DNA of 64,000 bases from assembly GCA_012270485.1 (NCBI GenBank), contig JAAXIF010000020.1, positions 74,501 to 138,500 of the forward strand, read 5' to 3'. The notes below the pieces were generated by a model that worked only from the letters and a program-made list of their open reading frames with translations, was not told the origin of the DNA and did no database searches. This document shows positions 48,604-59,619 of the stretch, in pieces (within the stretch, counting starts at the first letter, position 1; every line of letters starts with the position of its first letter). This DNA is from Sphingobacteriales bacterium. Its GTDB lineage: Bacteria > Bacteroidota > Bacteroidia > Chitinophagales > Chitinophagaceae. Made by a program: the position numbers and the translations under genes.

Positions 48604-49374
48604 TTAAAGATCAGAATACGGTGTGGGTGTTAAAAACACAATATCAATTTTACTGACTGTATTTTGATATTCAGGCATAGAAGAGAGTCTTTTCCATTCC
48701 GAATCTACAACAAAACTTTTCCAATGCTCGTTCCGGTCATTCATATTTTCAAAACTGGTCATGTACATCAGATTGGGCATTCGAGTACCGCTCAATACTT
48801 CACCATAAAAAACGGCATTAAAGTTCAACCGCTTGAATAGTTTGATCTCGCCTCCTTCATTGAACATCTCAACTTTCTTCCGATAGATTTTTTCTGAAGC
48901 TGATTCATAGCTTCTCAATTCATAGACCCGCATGGGAGCAGGATTTTTTAAAGTAGGGGTAGCTAAATAAGGCATATCAGTAAATGCCCGTAATACAATT
49001 GTTTCAAAGCGTTCGTAGGTTGGATGATCATGTTTAGTCTGTATATATTCGGCACCATCTCCCTGAAATCTAGCATCACCCATCATGCGATCCTCAAGTT
49101 GATAAAAATGATCTGTCGAAGGAGCCGGAATCAACAGGTATAACTTTTTCATCACTGCAGTATCATTGGTGATGGGCTTGAATACTCCAATTTTAGTAAT
49201 ACCATATCTTTTGGCAGCAGGCTTCCAAGCTTTTTCAATAAATGTTTCTGTTCTGATTAATTGGTCATCATTTTTGCAGTGGTACACTCTGATCAGATAA
49301 AAGTCTCTTTTCGATTGTGTATAGCCTGTAAAAGTTAATAAGATCAAATAAATCAATATCCATTTCTTATTCAT
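48604..49374 (-). CDS. NIPSNAP family protein
   Basis: MRVYELRSYESASEKIYRKKVEMFNEGGEIKLFKRLNFNAVFYGEVLSGTRMPNLMYMTSF. Confidence 0.88.
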   Translation of the reverse strand: MNKKWILIYLILLTFTGYTQSKRDFYLIRVYHCKNDDQLIRTETFIEKAWKPAAKRYGITKIGVFKPITNDTAVMKKLYLLIPAPSTDHFYQLEDRMMGDARFQGDGAEYIQTKHDHPTYERFETIVLRAFTDMPYLATPTLKNPAPMRVYELRSYESASEKIYRKKVEMFNEGGEIKLFKRLNFNAVFYGEVLSGTRMPNLMYMTSFENMNDRNEHWKSFVVDSEWKRLSSMPEYQNTVSKIDIVFLTPTPYSDL

Positions 49375-49380
49375 ATGTAA

Positions 49381-50688
49381 TTATTGAGTTTGTGTGAGAC
49401 GATAAATTAATATTGCAGCACGTTGTATTAAAAGCGGTAGATCGTTGAGATTGATGGTCTCGCCAACAGCATGCGCCCCTTTGCCAGAAGCACCCAATCC
49501 ATCAATACAGTCTACATATTTTGCTACATAAGAAATATCTCCGGCACCCCTTGAACCAGGGTCGCCGGCATTAGCCGGTCCTAAGCCCATATCTCGCGAA
49601 ACCTTATCCACCCATAATCTCAATATATTATTGCCTTTGGTAGGTTCCATGGCCGGAATACCATCTGTGAATGAAATTTTAGCCTTTGTGCCGTTTAAAT
49701 TTTCTTTTGAAACAATCGCTCGCATTTTTTCACGGGCATTTTCTCTTTGTTGCTCGGTTAAAAAACGAAGGTCACCTTCTACAACTACTGCAGGTGAAAT
49801 AATATTGGTCTTGCCCAATACAGATGCTTTTATTTGTTTGTGATCATATTGCATTTCTGATCCACCTGCAATGATACCGGGATTGAAAGTCAGGTATTTT
49901 TCATTGGATAAATTTTCTCGAAATGCATTCAAAATACGCGCTGATTCAAAAATGGCTCCATAACCCGAACCTTGACCAAAAACACCGGCTGAATGCCCGG
50001 TTTTTGCGTTTACTTCTAATTTCCAACTGCTAAAACCACGTCTACCAATAGCAATTGTATTCCTACCTTGTGCCGTTTCAAATCCAAGAGCCACATCAGC
50101 AGCTTTTGCTCTTTCGATAAAATCGGCGCGACTAATACTGGTAGGTTTACCTGACTCTTCTTCATCCCCGGTAAAATAGACTACAATAGAAGTATTTTCT
50201 AATAAACCCAAAGATTCCAATGCCTGTAATGCCATGACCACCACCACATCACCCCCCTTCATATCATTTACACCTTGTCCTGTAGCTGTTGAATCATTGA
50301 TTTTGGTATAGGGTGTAAAAGGCATATCCGGTTCAAAAACGGTATCCAGATGTCCGATAATGAAGATTTTTTTTCCTTTGTTTCCTTTTCTGGAAGCTAC
50401 CAAGTGTCCGGCTCTTTTTAATGAATCGGGTAATAGTACCCATTCAGTTTGTAAGCCGGCTTTTTTTAATTCCCTGCTAAAAACTTCACCTGTTTTTTTG
50501 ACACCGGGAATATTAAATGTGCCACTATTAATATTAACCGTCTCTTCTAATAATTTTTCAGCGCTTATCCGGTTTGATTTTACCCAATTGATGATCTTGA
50601 TTTCTGTATCGGAAAGTCCTTGCGAAAAAATTTTTTGAATCAGAAGCAACGCAATAACTAAAGCTGGTATCTTTTTCATGTAACTCAT
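49381..50688 (-). CDS. M20 family metallopeptidase
   Basis: IIGHLDTVFEPDMPF, GQGVNDMKGGDVVVVMAL, FTGDEEESGKP. Confidence 0.9.
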   Translation of the reverse strand: MSYMKKIPALVIALLLIQKIFSQGLSDTEIKIINWVKSNRISAEKLLEETVNINSGTFNIPGVKKTGEVFSRELKKAGLQTEWVLLPDSLKRAGHLVASRKGNKGKKIFIIGHLDTVFEPDMPFTPYTKINDSTATGQGVNDMKGGDVVVVMALQALESLGLLENTSIVVYFTGDEEESGKPTSISRADFIERAKAADVALGFETAQGRNTIAIGRRGFSSWKLEVNAKTGHSAGVFGQGSGYGAIFESARILNAFRENLSNEKYLTFNPGIIAGGSEMQYDHKQIKASVLGKTNIISPAVVVEGDLRFLTEQQRENAREKMRAIVSKENLNGTKAKISFTDGIPAMEPTKGNNILRLWVDKVSRDMGLGPANAGDPGSRGAGDISYVAKYVDCIDGLGASGKGAHAVGETINLNDLPLLIQRAAILIYRLTQTQ

Positions 50689-50716
50689 TTGATGAAGACC
50701 AAGTTAATGAGTTTTT

Positions 50717-50761
50717 CGCTATCTAATAAAGGAATTCGGTCATATGCTTGATTAGATAGCG
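50717..50761. promoter_or_regulatory. Perfect 11-bp inverted repeat in a divergent promoter region
   Basis: CGCTATCTAAT-23 nt-ATTAGATAGCG. Confidence 0.5.
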
Positions 50762-50972
50762 TTGTTACAAGCCGGTGATAAGCCGACTTATTTATCCAAA
50801 ACTTTTATTGAGAAAAATGATGCCAGTCGGTAAATAGACGTCTTATGTCAACACTTAGCTATAAAATATCCTTTAACAAAACCTTAGTACACATTAGGCA
50901 TTCTTTTTGTCTCTAATCAAAAAAAGATAAAAAAGTGCCGATGATTGAATGCTACGCTAAAAACAAGCACAC

Positions 50973-51857
50973 ATGAAAACAAAACAAGCATTACTCGGAA
51001 CCCTGATGTTATTTGCCATTGCATTTACCATCACATCTTGTCAAAAATCTGAATCTGCGCAAGCGCCCGCAGGAAAACAAAATCTTAGTTTGTATATGAC
51101 CGATGGTCCTGGTTTTTTTGATCAGGTATTCGTAGACATCAAAGCTGTTAAGGTATTGGTAGATACAACAAAAGATACTCGTAAAAATGATACCTGTAAT
51201 TGGGATCGCTTAGGTGCTTATATTGGGTCTACATTAGGAAATAGAAAAGATTCAGGTCTAGTATGGACAAATCTAAATATTCGTGCAGGTGTATATGATA
51301 TTTTGAATTTGCGTAATGGAGTTGATACGCTATTAGCAGCTACAGATATTCCTAAGGGTGCTATCCGTTTAATTAGAATTGAGATTGGAACACAAAACTC
51401 AGTGGTAAAGGATAGTGTAACTTATCCGCTTTACTGGCCGGAGAATAAGCCCAATTATATCCTGATTAAATTGAAAGGAAATGAATGTGAAGAGTACCTG
51501 CCCGGTAGAATACGTTTATGGCTTGACTTTGATATCAGCAGATCTGTAATAGTCGTAAACAATAATAAGTTTTACCTGAAACCCATCTTCCACATCTTTA
51601 TTGAGAAAAAAACAGCGAGTGTTTCCGGTAAAGTAAAACCTGAGGATGCAAAAGCAGTATTGACACTGTTTAATAGTACCGATACAGCTTATGCCTTGCC
51701 GAATAAAAACGGGGAATTTAAAATGAGGGGATTAAAAGACGGTACTTACTCCTTATACATTAATGCTTCGAATAATTATAAGGACACTACCATTAATAAT
51801 ATTAAAGTTGAAGCACCTAAGAATACTCATATAGGTGTGATCGAACTCAAGAAGTAG
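50973..51857 (+). CDS. DUF4382 domain-containing lipoprotein
   Basis: Lipobox ITSC; LSLYMTDGPGFFDQVFVDIKAVKV; C-terminal carboxypeptidase-regulatory-like repeat. Confidence 0.85.
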   Translation: MKTKQALLGTLMLFAIAFTITSCQKSESAQAPAGKQNLSLYMTDGPGFFDQVFVDIKAVKVLVDTTKDTRKNDTCNWDRLGAYIGSTLGNRKDSGLVWTNLNIRAGVYDILNLRNGVDTLLAATDIPKGAIRLIRIEIGTQNSVVKDSVTYPLYWPENKPNYILIKLKGNECEEYLPGRIRLWLDFDISRSVIVVNNNKFYLKPIFHIFIEKKTASVSGKVKPEDAKAVLTLFNSTDTAYALPNKNGEFKMRGLKDGTYSLYINASNNYKDTTINNIKVEAPKNTHIGVIELKK

Positions 51858-51877
51858 GTTTTCAAGAGCAAGGGTTA

Positions 51878-51906
51878 AGGGGAGCTTTCGGGCTCCTCTT
51901 TTTTTA
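51878..51906 (+). terminator. Rho-independent terminator
   Basis: AGGGGAGC-tttcg-GGCTCCTCT-TTTTTT. Confidence 0.75.
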
Positions 51907-51983
51907 TGCCCAAATCCCAGTTATTTGCTCAATCTTCACAGGAATACGGCAACTTTGCAAAGGCCCTTTTCAAATGAGCAAGT

Positions 51984-53204
51984 ATGCAAAACCGTAAAGC
52001 TGCAATTGGATTTATTTTTATCACGCTGTTGATTGATGTAACCGGACTGGGACTTATTATCCCGGTAATGCCAAAATTGATTGAAGATCTTTTACAAACT
52101 TCAGATATTAGTAAGGCTTCTCAGTATGGTGGGTGGCTTACTTTTGCTTATGCATTTGTACAATTTCTTTTTGCACCCGTTTTGGGTAATCTAAGTGATA
52201 AATACGGTCGTCGACCTGTATTACTTCTATCACTATTAGGATTTGGAATTGATTATCTTTTTCTTTCATTTGCTCCTTCTATCGGATGGTTATTTATTGG
52301 AAGAATTATCGCCGGAATTACAGGCGCCAGTTTTACAACTGCTTCAGCTTATATCGCTGATATTAGTACCCCTGAAAATCGTGCACAGAACTTCGGGATG
52401 ATAGGCGCTGCTTTTGGACTAGGCTTTATCCTCGGACCTATGATTGGAGGGTTATTGGGTGAGTTAGGTGCTCGTGTCCCGTTTTTTGTTGCCGCTGGTT
52501 TAGCATTACTGAACTGTGCCTATGGCTATTTTGTTTTGCCTGAATCTTTATCAAAAGAAAACAGGAGAAATTTTGAATGGAGAAGAGCCAATCCGGTCGG
52601 ATCTTTATTACAGCTAAAAAAATATCCTGCAGTAGCGGGATTGATCATCTCCATGGTCCTGATTTATATTGCCGGACATGCTGTGCAAAGTAATTGGAGC
52701 TTTTTTAATATTGAACGTTTCGGATGGAGTCCTAAAATGATCGGTATCTCTTTAGGGATTGTGGGATTATTGGTGGGCGGCGTACAAGGTGGACTCGTTC
52801 GTGTCATCAATCCGCGAATTGGCAATGAGAAAAGTGTTTATGTGGGATTGGGATTATATGCACTTGGTTTATTACTATTTGCATTTGCTACCGAAGGATG
52901 GATGATGTTTGTTTTTTTAATTCCTTATTGTTTGGGTGGTATTGCAGGTCCGGCCTTGCAATCTATTATATCAGGTCATGTTCCACCCAATGAACAAGGG
53001 GAATTACAAGGAGCACTGACCAGTTTAATGAGTGCTACTTCTATCATTGGGCCACCCTTAATGACAAATCTCTTTGCATATTTTACACATAAAGAAGCGC
53101 CCGTTTATTTTCCGGGCGCCGCATTCTTTTTAGGTGCTGTATTAATGATGGCAAGTACTTATTACGCTTATAAAGCTTTGCACACAAAAAAAATAACTGA
53201 TTAA
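51984..53204 (+). CDS. MFS transporter, TetA/TCR-like
   Basis: [47 protein letters not shown]. Confidence 0.92.
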   Translation: MQNRKAAIGFIFITLLIDVTGLGLIIPVMPKLIEDLLQTSDISKASQYGGWLTFAYAFVQFLFAPVLGNLSDKYGRRPVLLLSLLGFGIDYLFLSFAPSIGWLFIGRIIAGITGASFTTASAYIADISTPENRAQNFGMIGAAFGLGFILGPMIGGLLGELGARVPFFVAAGLALLNCAYGYFVLPESLSKENRRNFEWRRANPVGSLLQLKKYPAVAGLIISMVLIYIAGHAVQSNWSFFNIERFGWSPKMIGISLGIVGLLVGGVQGGLVRVINPRIGNEKSVYVGLGLYALGLLLFAFATEGWMMFVFLIPYCLGGIAGPALQSIISGHVPPNEQGELQGALTSLMSATSIIGPPLMTNLFAYFTHKEAPVYFPGAAFFLGAVLMMASTYYAYKALHTKKITD

Positions 53205-53719
53205 TTTTCAACTTCAACAATCATTTCAATTTCAACGGCCATATTCATTGGTAGTGATGCTATACCCACTGCACTTCTAGCATGTTTACCTTTATCGCCA
53301 AATATGGCTACCATCAAATCTGAAAAACCATTAATCACTTTTGGTTGATCGGTGAACTGCTCAGTGCTATTAACCATTCCCAATACTTTTACGATTCTTT
53401 TTACTTTCGAAAGATCCCCAACAGCAGCCTTAAGTGTTGACAATAAATTGATACCAGTCAACTTAGCTGCATTATAACCTTCTTCTATGGAAAGTTCTTT
53501 TCCCAACTTACCGGTAGTATACTTGCCATCTGCATTGGCAGGTCCATGGCCGGATAGGAAAATGAGATTACCGGTACGTACAAACTTAACATAGTTGGCA
53601 ATAGGATTGGTTGGAGCTGGTAAGACAATACCCAACGATTGCAATTTTTGTTCCGGTGTTTGTGCAAATGTTGTGGTTATGAAACAGTAGCCAATAAACA
53701 GCAATAATACTTTTCTCAT
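53201..53719 (-). CDS. RidA family protein with signal peptide
   Basis: [38 protein letters not shown]. Confidence 0.88.
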   Translation of the reverse strand: MRKVLLLFIGYCFITTTFAQTPEQKLQSLGIVLPAPTNPIANYVKFVRTGNLIFLSGHGPANADGKYTTGKLGKELSIEEGYNAAKLTGINLLSTLKAAVGDLSKVKRIVKVLGMVNSTEQFTDQPKVINGFSDLMVAIFGDKGKHARSAVGIASLPMNMAVEIEMIVEVEN

Positions 53720-53750
53720 TTGTACTTTGATTAATGAAGCGACTATTAAA

Positions 53751-55580
53751 TTACAAGTTTGTTTTCGAAGTGAACCAACTATCTCTGATCTTTTTCATGT
53801 CGTTAGTAATGGTTTGTCCTGTAGTACTTATATCTACTATCGATAAGCTACTATTTTCCTTCAGCGTCAAAGATGTTGTTTTCTCCTTACCGCGGTGTTT
53901 ATAAGTAACTTTAACGATATCTCCCGGCTTTTTATTTAGCATATAGTTGTTGACATCTGCCGGGGTTTTCATTGGAGTTTCATCAATTTGCAGAATCTCG
54001 TCATTGATATCTAAACCTGCTTCATAAGCAGCCGTTCCTCTGGTAGTGGTTGAGGCGATCACAAGTTTGCTATCTCTTTCATTGGTTTTGAGATTCAGTC
54101 CTGACACTGCTTTTCCTTCGTTTGATTTTTTAACGATGTATCCTGCTTTCGCTAGTAATGCTGCATAATTGATGGGTTCATGTCCGGTAATATATTTTTT
54201 GAAAAATTTATCGGCAAAAATTGGATTGCTGATAGCCGCCAAATTTTGTTGCATGGTAGAAAGTGTATAGGGTATTTCCTGTTTACCATGATTCTTCCAC
54301 ATTACTTTCATATAGTCATCTAGCGTTTTACCAAATTCAGTCTGCAACTCTAAATCCAGTGCCAGTGCAATAGCGGCACCATAAGTATAGTAGGAGGTAA
54401 ACATATTTCCATAGTTATTTTTATCGATGGACACAGATGCATCAACAAATACAGCATGATTACTTGCATCAACGGGAGAATAATAAACAGCACCCGGGGA
54501 GTTTGTTTTTGTGTTCACAAGCGAATTGACTGTTCCGATAAAACGTTGAGGTGAGTTGATTCCGGCTCTGGCTAATAATAACTCACCATAATACTGCGTA
54601 AATCCCTCAGCAAACCATAGCTCATGGCTCATATTACTTTTCTCAAAATTGAAGGGCTCTAATGTTTTTGGTCTGATACGCTCCACATTCCAGTTATGAA
54701 AAAATTCATGTGATGTAACGCCATACAGAAACGCAGGATTGAAAGTAGCAGTGGGCTGAGAGATCATAGTCGAATTTCTGTGTTCCATTCCATCTCCTTG
54801 TACATAGCTGTTAGCGCTCATGATAAAAGTATATCGACCGGTTTCATAAACCGGGTATTCTCCAAAAACTGCTTTTGCTTCTGCTACAATTTTTTTGGTT
54901 TTTTCTGTCAGTTCATCAACCTGCTCATTGCTGGCATCGGCTTCCAAGGCAATACGAATGGTATAAGACTTGCCATCTGCATTGGATACTTTCCATTCAC
55001 GAATAATGAGGTCACCTATTTTAGTAGGGCTATCCATAAAGTATTGCAGTCGGGGTGCAGTAAATGTATGAGGACGATCAGTAGGAAATAATTGTGTTGC
55101 TACGATGCCTTTATTTTCTGCCGGGAGATCAAAACTGATTTCAATCGGTACACGATCATATCCTTTGATCCACATAAAAGCTGCCGGCATATTGAAGTGA
55201 ATACTTTCAGGATCAACACCCGCATAAGTACCATCGGCATGATTGGCAAATAAATTATAAGTAACAGTAATGGCGCCTTTATGATCCGATACCTCAAATA
55301 TATCTCCATCTATTCGTTGGATTGTTAGTTTATTTCCCTGTAAATCTGATGCTGTAACATCGTATACATTTTTCCCAAATTCATGTGTTGCATATCTACC
55401 CGGGGAAGAACGGCTCATTTTGAAGACAGCCGTTTTTTGTGCAATACCTGTTACAGTCAAACTAATTTTTGCTTCATGATGTACTGCATTCGGGAAAGCA
55501 ACTTTGTAGCTGATATTTTGCGCAATGCTATCGAAGATGCTGGTAATTAGTAAAAGGGATACAATGAATTTTTGTAGCAT
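53751..55580 (-). CDS. M61 family (glycyl aminopeptidase-like) metallopeptidase with PDZ domain
   Basis: GVTSHEFFHNWNVERIRP (HExxH); LWFAEGFTQYYGE; PDZ AAYEAGLDINDEILQID. Confidence 0.92.
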   Translation of the reverse strand: MLQKFIVSLLLITSIFDSIAQNISYKVAFPNAVHHEAKISLTVTGIAQKTAVFKMSRSSPGRYATHEFGKNVYDVTASDLQGNKLTIQRIDGDIFEVSDHKGAITVTYNLFANHADGTYAGVDPESIHFNMPAAFMWIKGYDRVPIEISFDLPAENKGIVATQLFPTDRPHTFTAPRLQYFMDSPTKIGDLIIREWKVSNADGKSYTIRIALEADASNEQVDELTEKTKKIVAEAKAVFGEYPVYETGRYTFIMSANSYVQGDGMEHRNSTMISQPTATFNPAFLYGVTSHEFFHNWNVERIRPKTLEPFNFEKSNMSHELWFAEGFTQYYGELLLARAGINSPQRFIGTVNSLVNTKTNSPGAVYYSPVDASNHAVFVDASVSIDKNNYGNMFTSYYTYGAAIALALDLELQTEFGKTLDDYMKVMWKNHGKQEIPYTLSTMQQNLAAISNPIFADKFFKKYITGHEPINYAALLAKAGYIVKKSNEGKAVSGLNLKTNERDSKLVIASTTTRGTAAYEAGLDINDEILQIDETPMKTPADVNNYMLNKKPGDIVKVTYKHRGKEKTTSLTLKENSSLSIVDISTTGQTITNDMKKIRDSWFTSKTNL

Positions 55581-55768
55581 ATAGATGTATTTGAATACTC
55601 GCTAAGTTAAATGACTCATTCGATTTAACAGATCATTCTCAAAAGAGAAGGATGAATGGTAAAAGGCTGCTATGTACTGATTGTTAGTGTATTAGATTGC
55701 TTTTATTGCTATCAAAAATGGAATCATCAGTCGTTGAAGACTTCATTTAATTGGTGGGGTAGTTTTTT

Positions 55769-55776
55769 AGGCGTAC
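55769..55776 (+). promoter_or_regulatory. Candidate Bacteroidota -7 element before the cold-shock gene
   Basis: gcgTACATTTGCAC matches TAnnTTTG. Confidence 0.45.
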
Positions 55777-55812
55777 ATTTGCACTCTTAATTTACAATTT
55801 ACAATTTTACAA

Positions 55813-56016
55813 ATGGACACACAAATTCAGGGAACTGTAAAGTTCTTCAACGAGGAAAAAGGTTTTGGTTTTATTAAGCATGATAACTCCAGCAAAGAAA
55901 CTTTCGTACATGCTAACGGTCTGATCGATCAGATTGAAGCAAACGATAAAGTTATCTTCGACGTGCAAGAAGGTCGTAAAGGACCTAACGCCGTTAATGT
56001 TAAGCGTATCAACTAA
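55813..56016 (+). CDS. cold-shock domain protein
   Basis: GTVKFFNEEKGFGFIKHDNSSKETFVHANGL; 67 aa. Confidence 0.95.
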   Translation: MDTQIQGTVKFFNEEKGFGFIKHDNSSKETFVHANGLIDQIEANDKVIFDVQEGRKGPNAVNVKRIN

Positions 56017-56041
56017 TTCAAGTATACATCTTAACCTTATG

Positions 56042-56074
56042 AACCATCCCGCCAAAAGCGGGATGGTTTTTTTA
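56042..56074 (+). terminator. Rho-independent terminator
   Basis: AACCATCCCGC-caaaa-GCGGGATGGTT-TTTTT. Confidence 0.88.
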
Positions 56075-56141
56075 TGTATCTACCTATAGAATGCACATAT
56101 GCTTATAGCTTTGGTTATATTTGCCCATTAAATTAATAGCT

Positions 56142-56963
56142 ATGTCATTGGTGATGCAACAGTTGCAAGAAACAAGTGCTTTTATTCGTGAAAAAGTCTC
56201 CGGAAGTGCTAGTATAGGAATTATTCTGGGAAGTGGCTTGGGTAATCTGGCCAATGAAATCATCCCGGAATTTGAAATTGCTTATCATGATATTCCTCAC
56301 TTTCCTGTGAGTACAGTTGAAGGTCACAAGGGTAAACTTATTTTTGGAGAGCTGGGTGGTAAGAAAGTTTGGGTGATGGGTGGTCGTTTTCATTTTTATG
56401 AAGGATATACTCCCATGCAGGTAGCTTATCCTGTAAGGGTGATGCGTATGTTAGGTGTAGATACTTTATTACTATCTAATGCAGCCGGAGGTGTGAATCC
56501 TGCATTTCATGTTGGGGATTTAATGATTATTAAAGACCATATCAGTTTTTTTACCGTAAATCCGTTATTGGGTAAAAATGAAGATGCGATCGGTACCCGC
56601 TTTCCTGATATGAGTGAACCCTACAATAAAGGGTTGATCAACACTGTCAAAGAAATAGCCCATAAAAATAATATCCATGTGCATGAGGGCGTATACACAG
56701 GGGTAACAGGTCCTACATTTGAAACAAGAGCGGAATATAAATTAATCAATGTGTTAGGAGGCGATGCTGTTGGTATGAGTACTGTACAAGAAACTATTAC
56801 AGCGGTTCATTGCGGGATGAAGGTTTTTGCCATGAGTGTCATTACTGATCTGGGTATTCGTGAGGAAGAAAATACCATTACCCATGAAGAAGTATTGCAA
56901 GCGGCTACAGATGCAGAACCAAAGCTTACTCTATTGTTCCGAGAACTGATCCAAACACTATGA
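56142..56963 (+). CDS. purine-nucleoside phosphorylase
   Basis: GIILGSGLGNLANEI, GRFHFYEGY, SNAAGGVNPAFHVGDLMIIKDHISF, GVTGPTFETRAEYK. Confidence 0.94.
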   Translation: MSLVMQQLQETSAFIREKVSGSASIGIILGSGLGNLANEIIPEFEIAYHDIPHFPVSTVEGHKGKLIFGELGGKKVWVMGGRFHFYEGYTPMQVAYPVRVMRMLGVDTLLLSNAAGGVNPAFHVGDLMIIKDHISFFTVNPLLGKNEDAIGTRFPDMSEPYNKGLINTVKEIAHKNNIHVHEGVYTGVTGPTFETRAEYKLINVLGGDAVGMSTVQETITAVHCGMKVFAMSVITDLGIREEENTITHEEVLQAATDAEPKLTLLFRELIQTL

Positions 56964-57029
56964 TTTATTTGATAGTTTTAACTTACCTGCAAGCAGGCTT
57001 TACCCTTATTTTGCAGTAGATTTTACCAC

Positions 57030-59075
57030 ATGCGTTTAGTGAAAAGACCTTTTTTTGGTTTACTGTTTCTCCTCATGAGTTATATGCTGCATGCGCAGAC
57101 AGGTACTCTTCGTACACGTAATTTGGGCAATCAATCATCTACGCAGGGCAATGCTATTGCGTATGACCGTAATGGCAGACCTATGCGCAATTCAGGAGGT
57201 AATGACTCTTTGAAGACACGTAATAGTTTGGCCGACTCTATCACGATCTTCTATCGCTATTTTGATTCTACACGCAATAGAACGATTGATTCCTCTATCA
57301 ATGACTTTTATACGCGATTTCCATTACCGTATCAATACCAGTCTTTAGGAAATTATGGAACAGCTGCACAGTCGCTATTATTTACACCTTTTATGCGGGC
57401 TGGTTTTGATGCTGGATTTCATGCGTTTGATATTTACCAATTTACCATTCAGCAGACAAAGTTTTATCAGACTACTCGTCCATACACAGAATTGTCTTAT
57501 TTGCTGGGTAGCAAAGCAGAGCAACTGATCAATGTGCTGCATACACAGAATCGAAAAGACAATTTCAATTTTTCATTGGAATACCGTTTCAGTAATGCAC
57601 CCGGCAACGTGAAAAATCAAAACGCTAGTCATAATAATTTCAGATTCACGTCTCAGTATAAATCTCCGAATAGAAAATATGGACTCTACTTTATTTTCCT
57701 TTCCAATAAAGCAGCATCTTCTGAGAATGGAGGTTTGCAGAATGTAAAAAAACTGGATAGTTTATCCTTGAATGATCCTTATGAATTGGAAACAAGACTT
57801 GCTAGGTCAGGTGCAGCCAGTCGAAATCCTTTTAATACTGCAGTAAGTACAGGTAATATCTATAAAGAGTCTACACTATTCATCAGACATTTTTATGATT
57901 TTGGTAAAAAGGATTCTTTAGTTACTGATTCTACTACCTATAAGATATTTTATCCAAGATTTCGTTTGGAACATACGCTACGATATTCAACCCATAGTTA
58001 TCTGTTCATAGATAATGCAGTAGATTCTTTGCGATATGAACAATATTTTAATCGTACGGTACCTGATAGAGTAAATATTGGTTACAACGACCGTTGGACC
58101 AGTATTATCAATCAGTTCAGCATGCTAACATTTCCTGATAAGAATAACCAAAGTCAGTTTATAAAAGCGGGAATTGCATTACAGAATCTAAGTGGTCGAT
58201 TTGATTCCATACTGAGGATGAGTACTTATAATATCTATGCCTTGGGTGAATATCGTAATCGGACAAGGAATCAGGTCTGGGATATTGAAGCAAGGGGTGA
58301 ACTGTATTTGAATGGATGGAATGCAGGTGATTATGAAGCTTGGATCAGTATGAAAAGATTGTTGGGGAAGAAGCTTGGATACTTGAATGTAGGTTTTCAT
58401 AATGTAAATCGATCTCCATCATTCATTTTTGATCCACTTAGTCGCTTTCCCATAGATAACCGTACAAATTTTGGGAAAGAAAATATAGTACATCTTTTTG
58501 CGAATTATGAGAACCCAAAAAATGGATTAAGAATTTCCGGGAACTATTATGTAGTAAATAATTATATCTATTTTGATAGTTTTTTTCAAGCAAAACAAGA
58601 AGCTACATTATTCAATGTGTTTCATGTGAGTCTGGAGAAGAAATTCAAATTATCTCGCTATTGGAATTGGTATACTGAAGTACATGTTCAGCAAAAGACC
58701 GGTCAGGCTCCGGTTAATATTCCCTCTATACTCACACGCAACCGGATTGCATTCGAAGGTAATTTTTTTACCAACCTTTTTTTATCAACCGGATTGGAAA
58801 TTCGTTATCATACCCCATATAAAGCAGATGGCTATTCTCCTTTTGTAGGACGTTATTTTTACCAGAATACTGAAACCATCTCAAATCGTCCGGATATCAA
58901 TTTATTCCTTCATTTCAGAATAAAGAGCTTTAAAGGCTTTGTTCGGTTTGAAAACCTGAATACACTCAATACAAGTAAAGGCTTCGAATTCAGTAAGTTG
59001 AATATGGTTTCATCTGTTTATCCATCTTTAGGACTCTGGACCAGGGTAGGCATTTGGTGGAACTTTATCAACTAG
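57030..59075 (+). CDS. putative porin / outer-membrane protein
   Basis: Signal peptide; long aromatic-rich strand pattern ending LGLWTRVGIWWNFIN. Confidence 0.75.
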   Translation: MRLVKRPFFGLLFLLMSYMLHAQTGTLRTRNLGNQSSTQGNAIAYDRNGRPMRNSGGNDSLKTRNSLADSITIFYRYFDSTRNRTIDSSINDFYTRFPLPYQYQSLGNYGTAAQSLLFTPFMRAGFDAGFHAFDIYQFTIQQTKFYQTTRPYTELSYLLGSKAEQLINVLHTQNRKDNFNFSLEYRFSNAPGNVKNQNASHNNFRFTSQYKSPNRKYGLYFIFLSNKAASSENGGLQNVKKLDSLSLNDPYELETRLARSGAASRNPFNTAVSTGNIYKESTLFIRHFYDFGKKDSLVTDSTTYKIFYPRFRLEHTLRYSTHSYLFIDNAVDSLRYEQYFNRTVPDRVNIGYNDRWTSIINQFSMLTFPDKNNQSQFIKAGIALQNLSGRFDSILRMSTYNIYALGEYRNRTRNQVWDIEARGELYLNGWNAGDYEAWISMKRLLGKKLGYLNVGFHNVNRSPSFIFDPLSRFPIDNRTNFGKENIVHLFANYENPKNGLRISGNYYVVNNYIYFDSFFQAKQEATLFNVFHVSLEKKFKLSRYWNWYTEVHVQQKTGQAPVNIPSILTRNRIAFEGNFFTNLFLSTGLEIRYHTPYKADGYSPFVGRYFYQNTETISNRPDINLFLHFRIKSFKGFVRFENLNTLNTSKGFEFSKLNMVSSVYPSLGLWTRVGIWWNFIN

Positions 59076-59131
59076 TCATTTAACAAAAAAATAGCCGGTA
59101 TTCATCACTTCTTACTTAATTTTGTCATGTA

Positions 59132-59524
59132 ATGAAACATGTACTCGCATCCATAATTGCATTGATCTATTTCACTGTCAGCAGTGGAATGGTAATGAGT
59201 GTACATTATTGTATGGGTGAAGTCAGCAATATCCAGGTCAACCAAGTTCCTGAAGAGCGTTGTATTTGCAGAATGTCCAAAAAAGAAACTTCATCAAAAG
59301 GCTGTTGCAAAACAGAATTTACGATGGTGGAGTTGGCAGATACCCACAAAGCTTCTTCTGCCTCTTATGATATACAAACCCAAGTATCTTTAGTATCTCG
59401 TTCCTTGAGTCAACTGGAAGCTCCTCTATACAATACCGGTATAAAAATCTATACAGATATACATGGCCCGCCATTATTATCTGAACAAGATACGTACCTC
59501 CTTAACTGTGTTTTCAGAATCTGA
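59132..59524 (+). CDS. HYC_CC_PP family protein
   Basis: SVHYCMG, CICRMSKKETSSKGCCKTEF, DIHGPPLL conserved Cys/PP pattern. Confidence 0.85.
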   Translation: MKHVLASIIALIYFTVSSGMVMSVHYCMGEVSNIQVNQVPEERCICRMSKKETSSKGCCKTEFTMVELADTHKASSASYDIQTQVSLVSRSLSQLEAPLYNTGIKIYTDIHGPPLLSEQDTYLLNCVFRI

Positions 59525-59619
59525 TACCATTACTTATATTGGACTTGTATGCTAGTCAGTGACTGGTGTATGCTTTCTATTTTATTATTTCAGATTCCCA
59601 TCATTTAAATTTTATTGTC

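Noticed and set aside
59199-59393. 64-aa + strand ORF overlapping the HYC_CC_PP gene
   Set aside because: Out-of-frame ORF inside a gene with a signal peptide and conserved Cys pattern.
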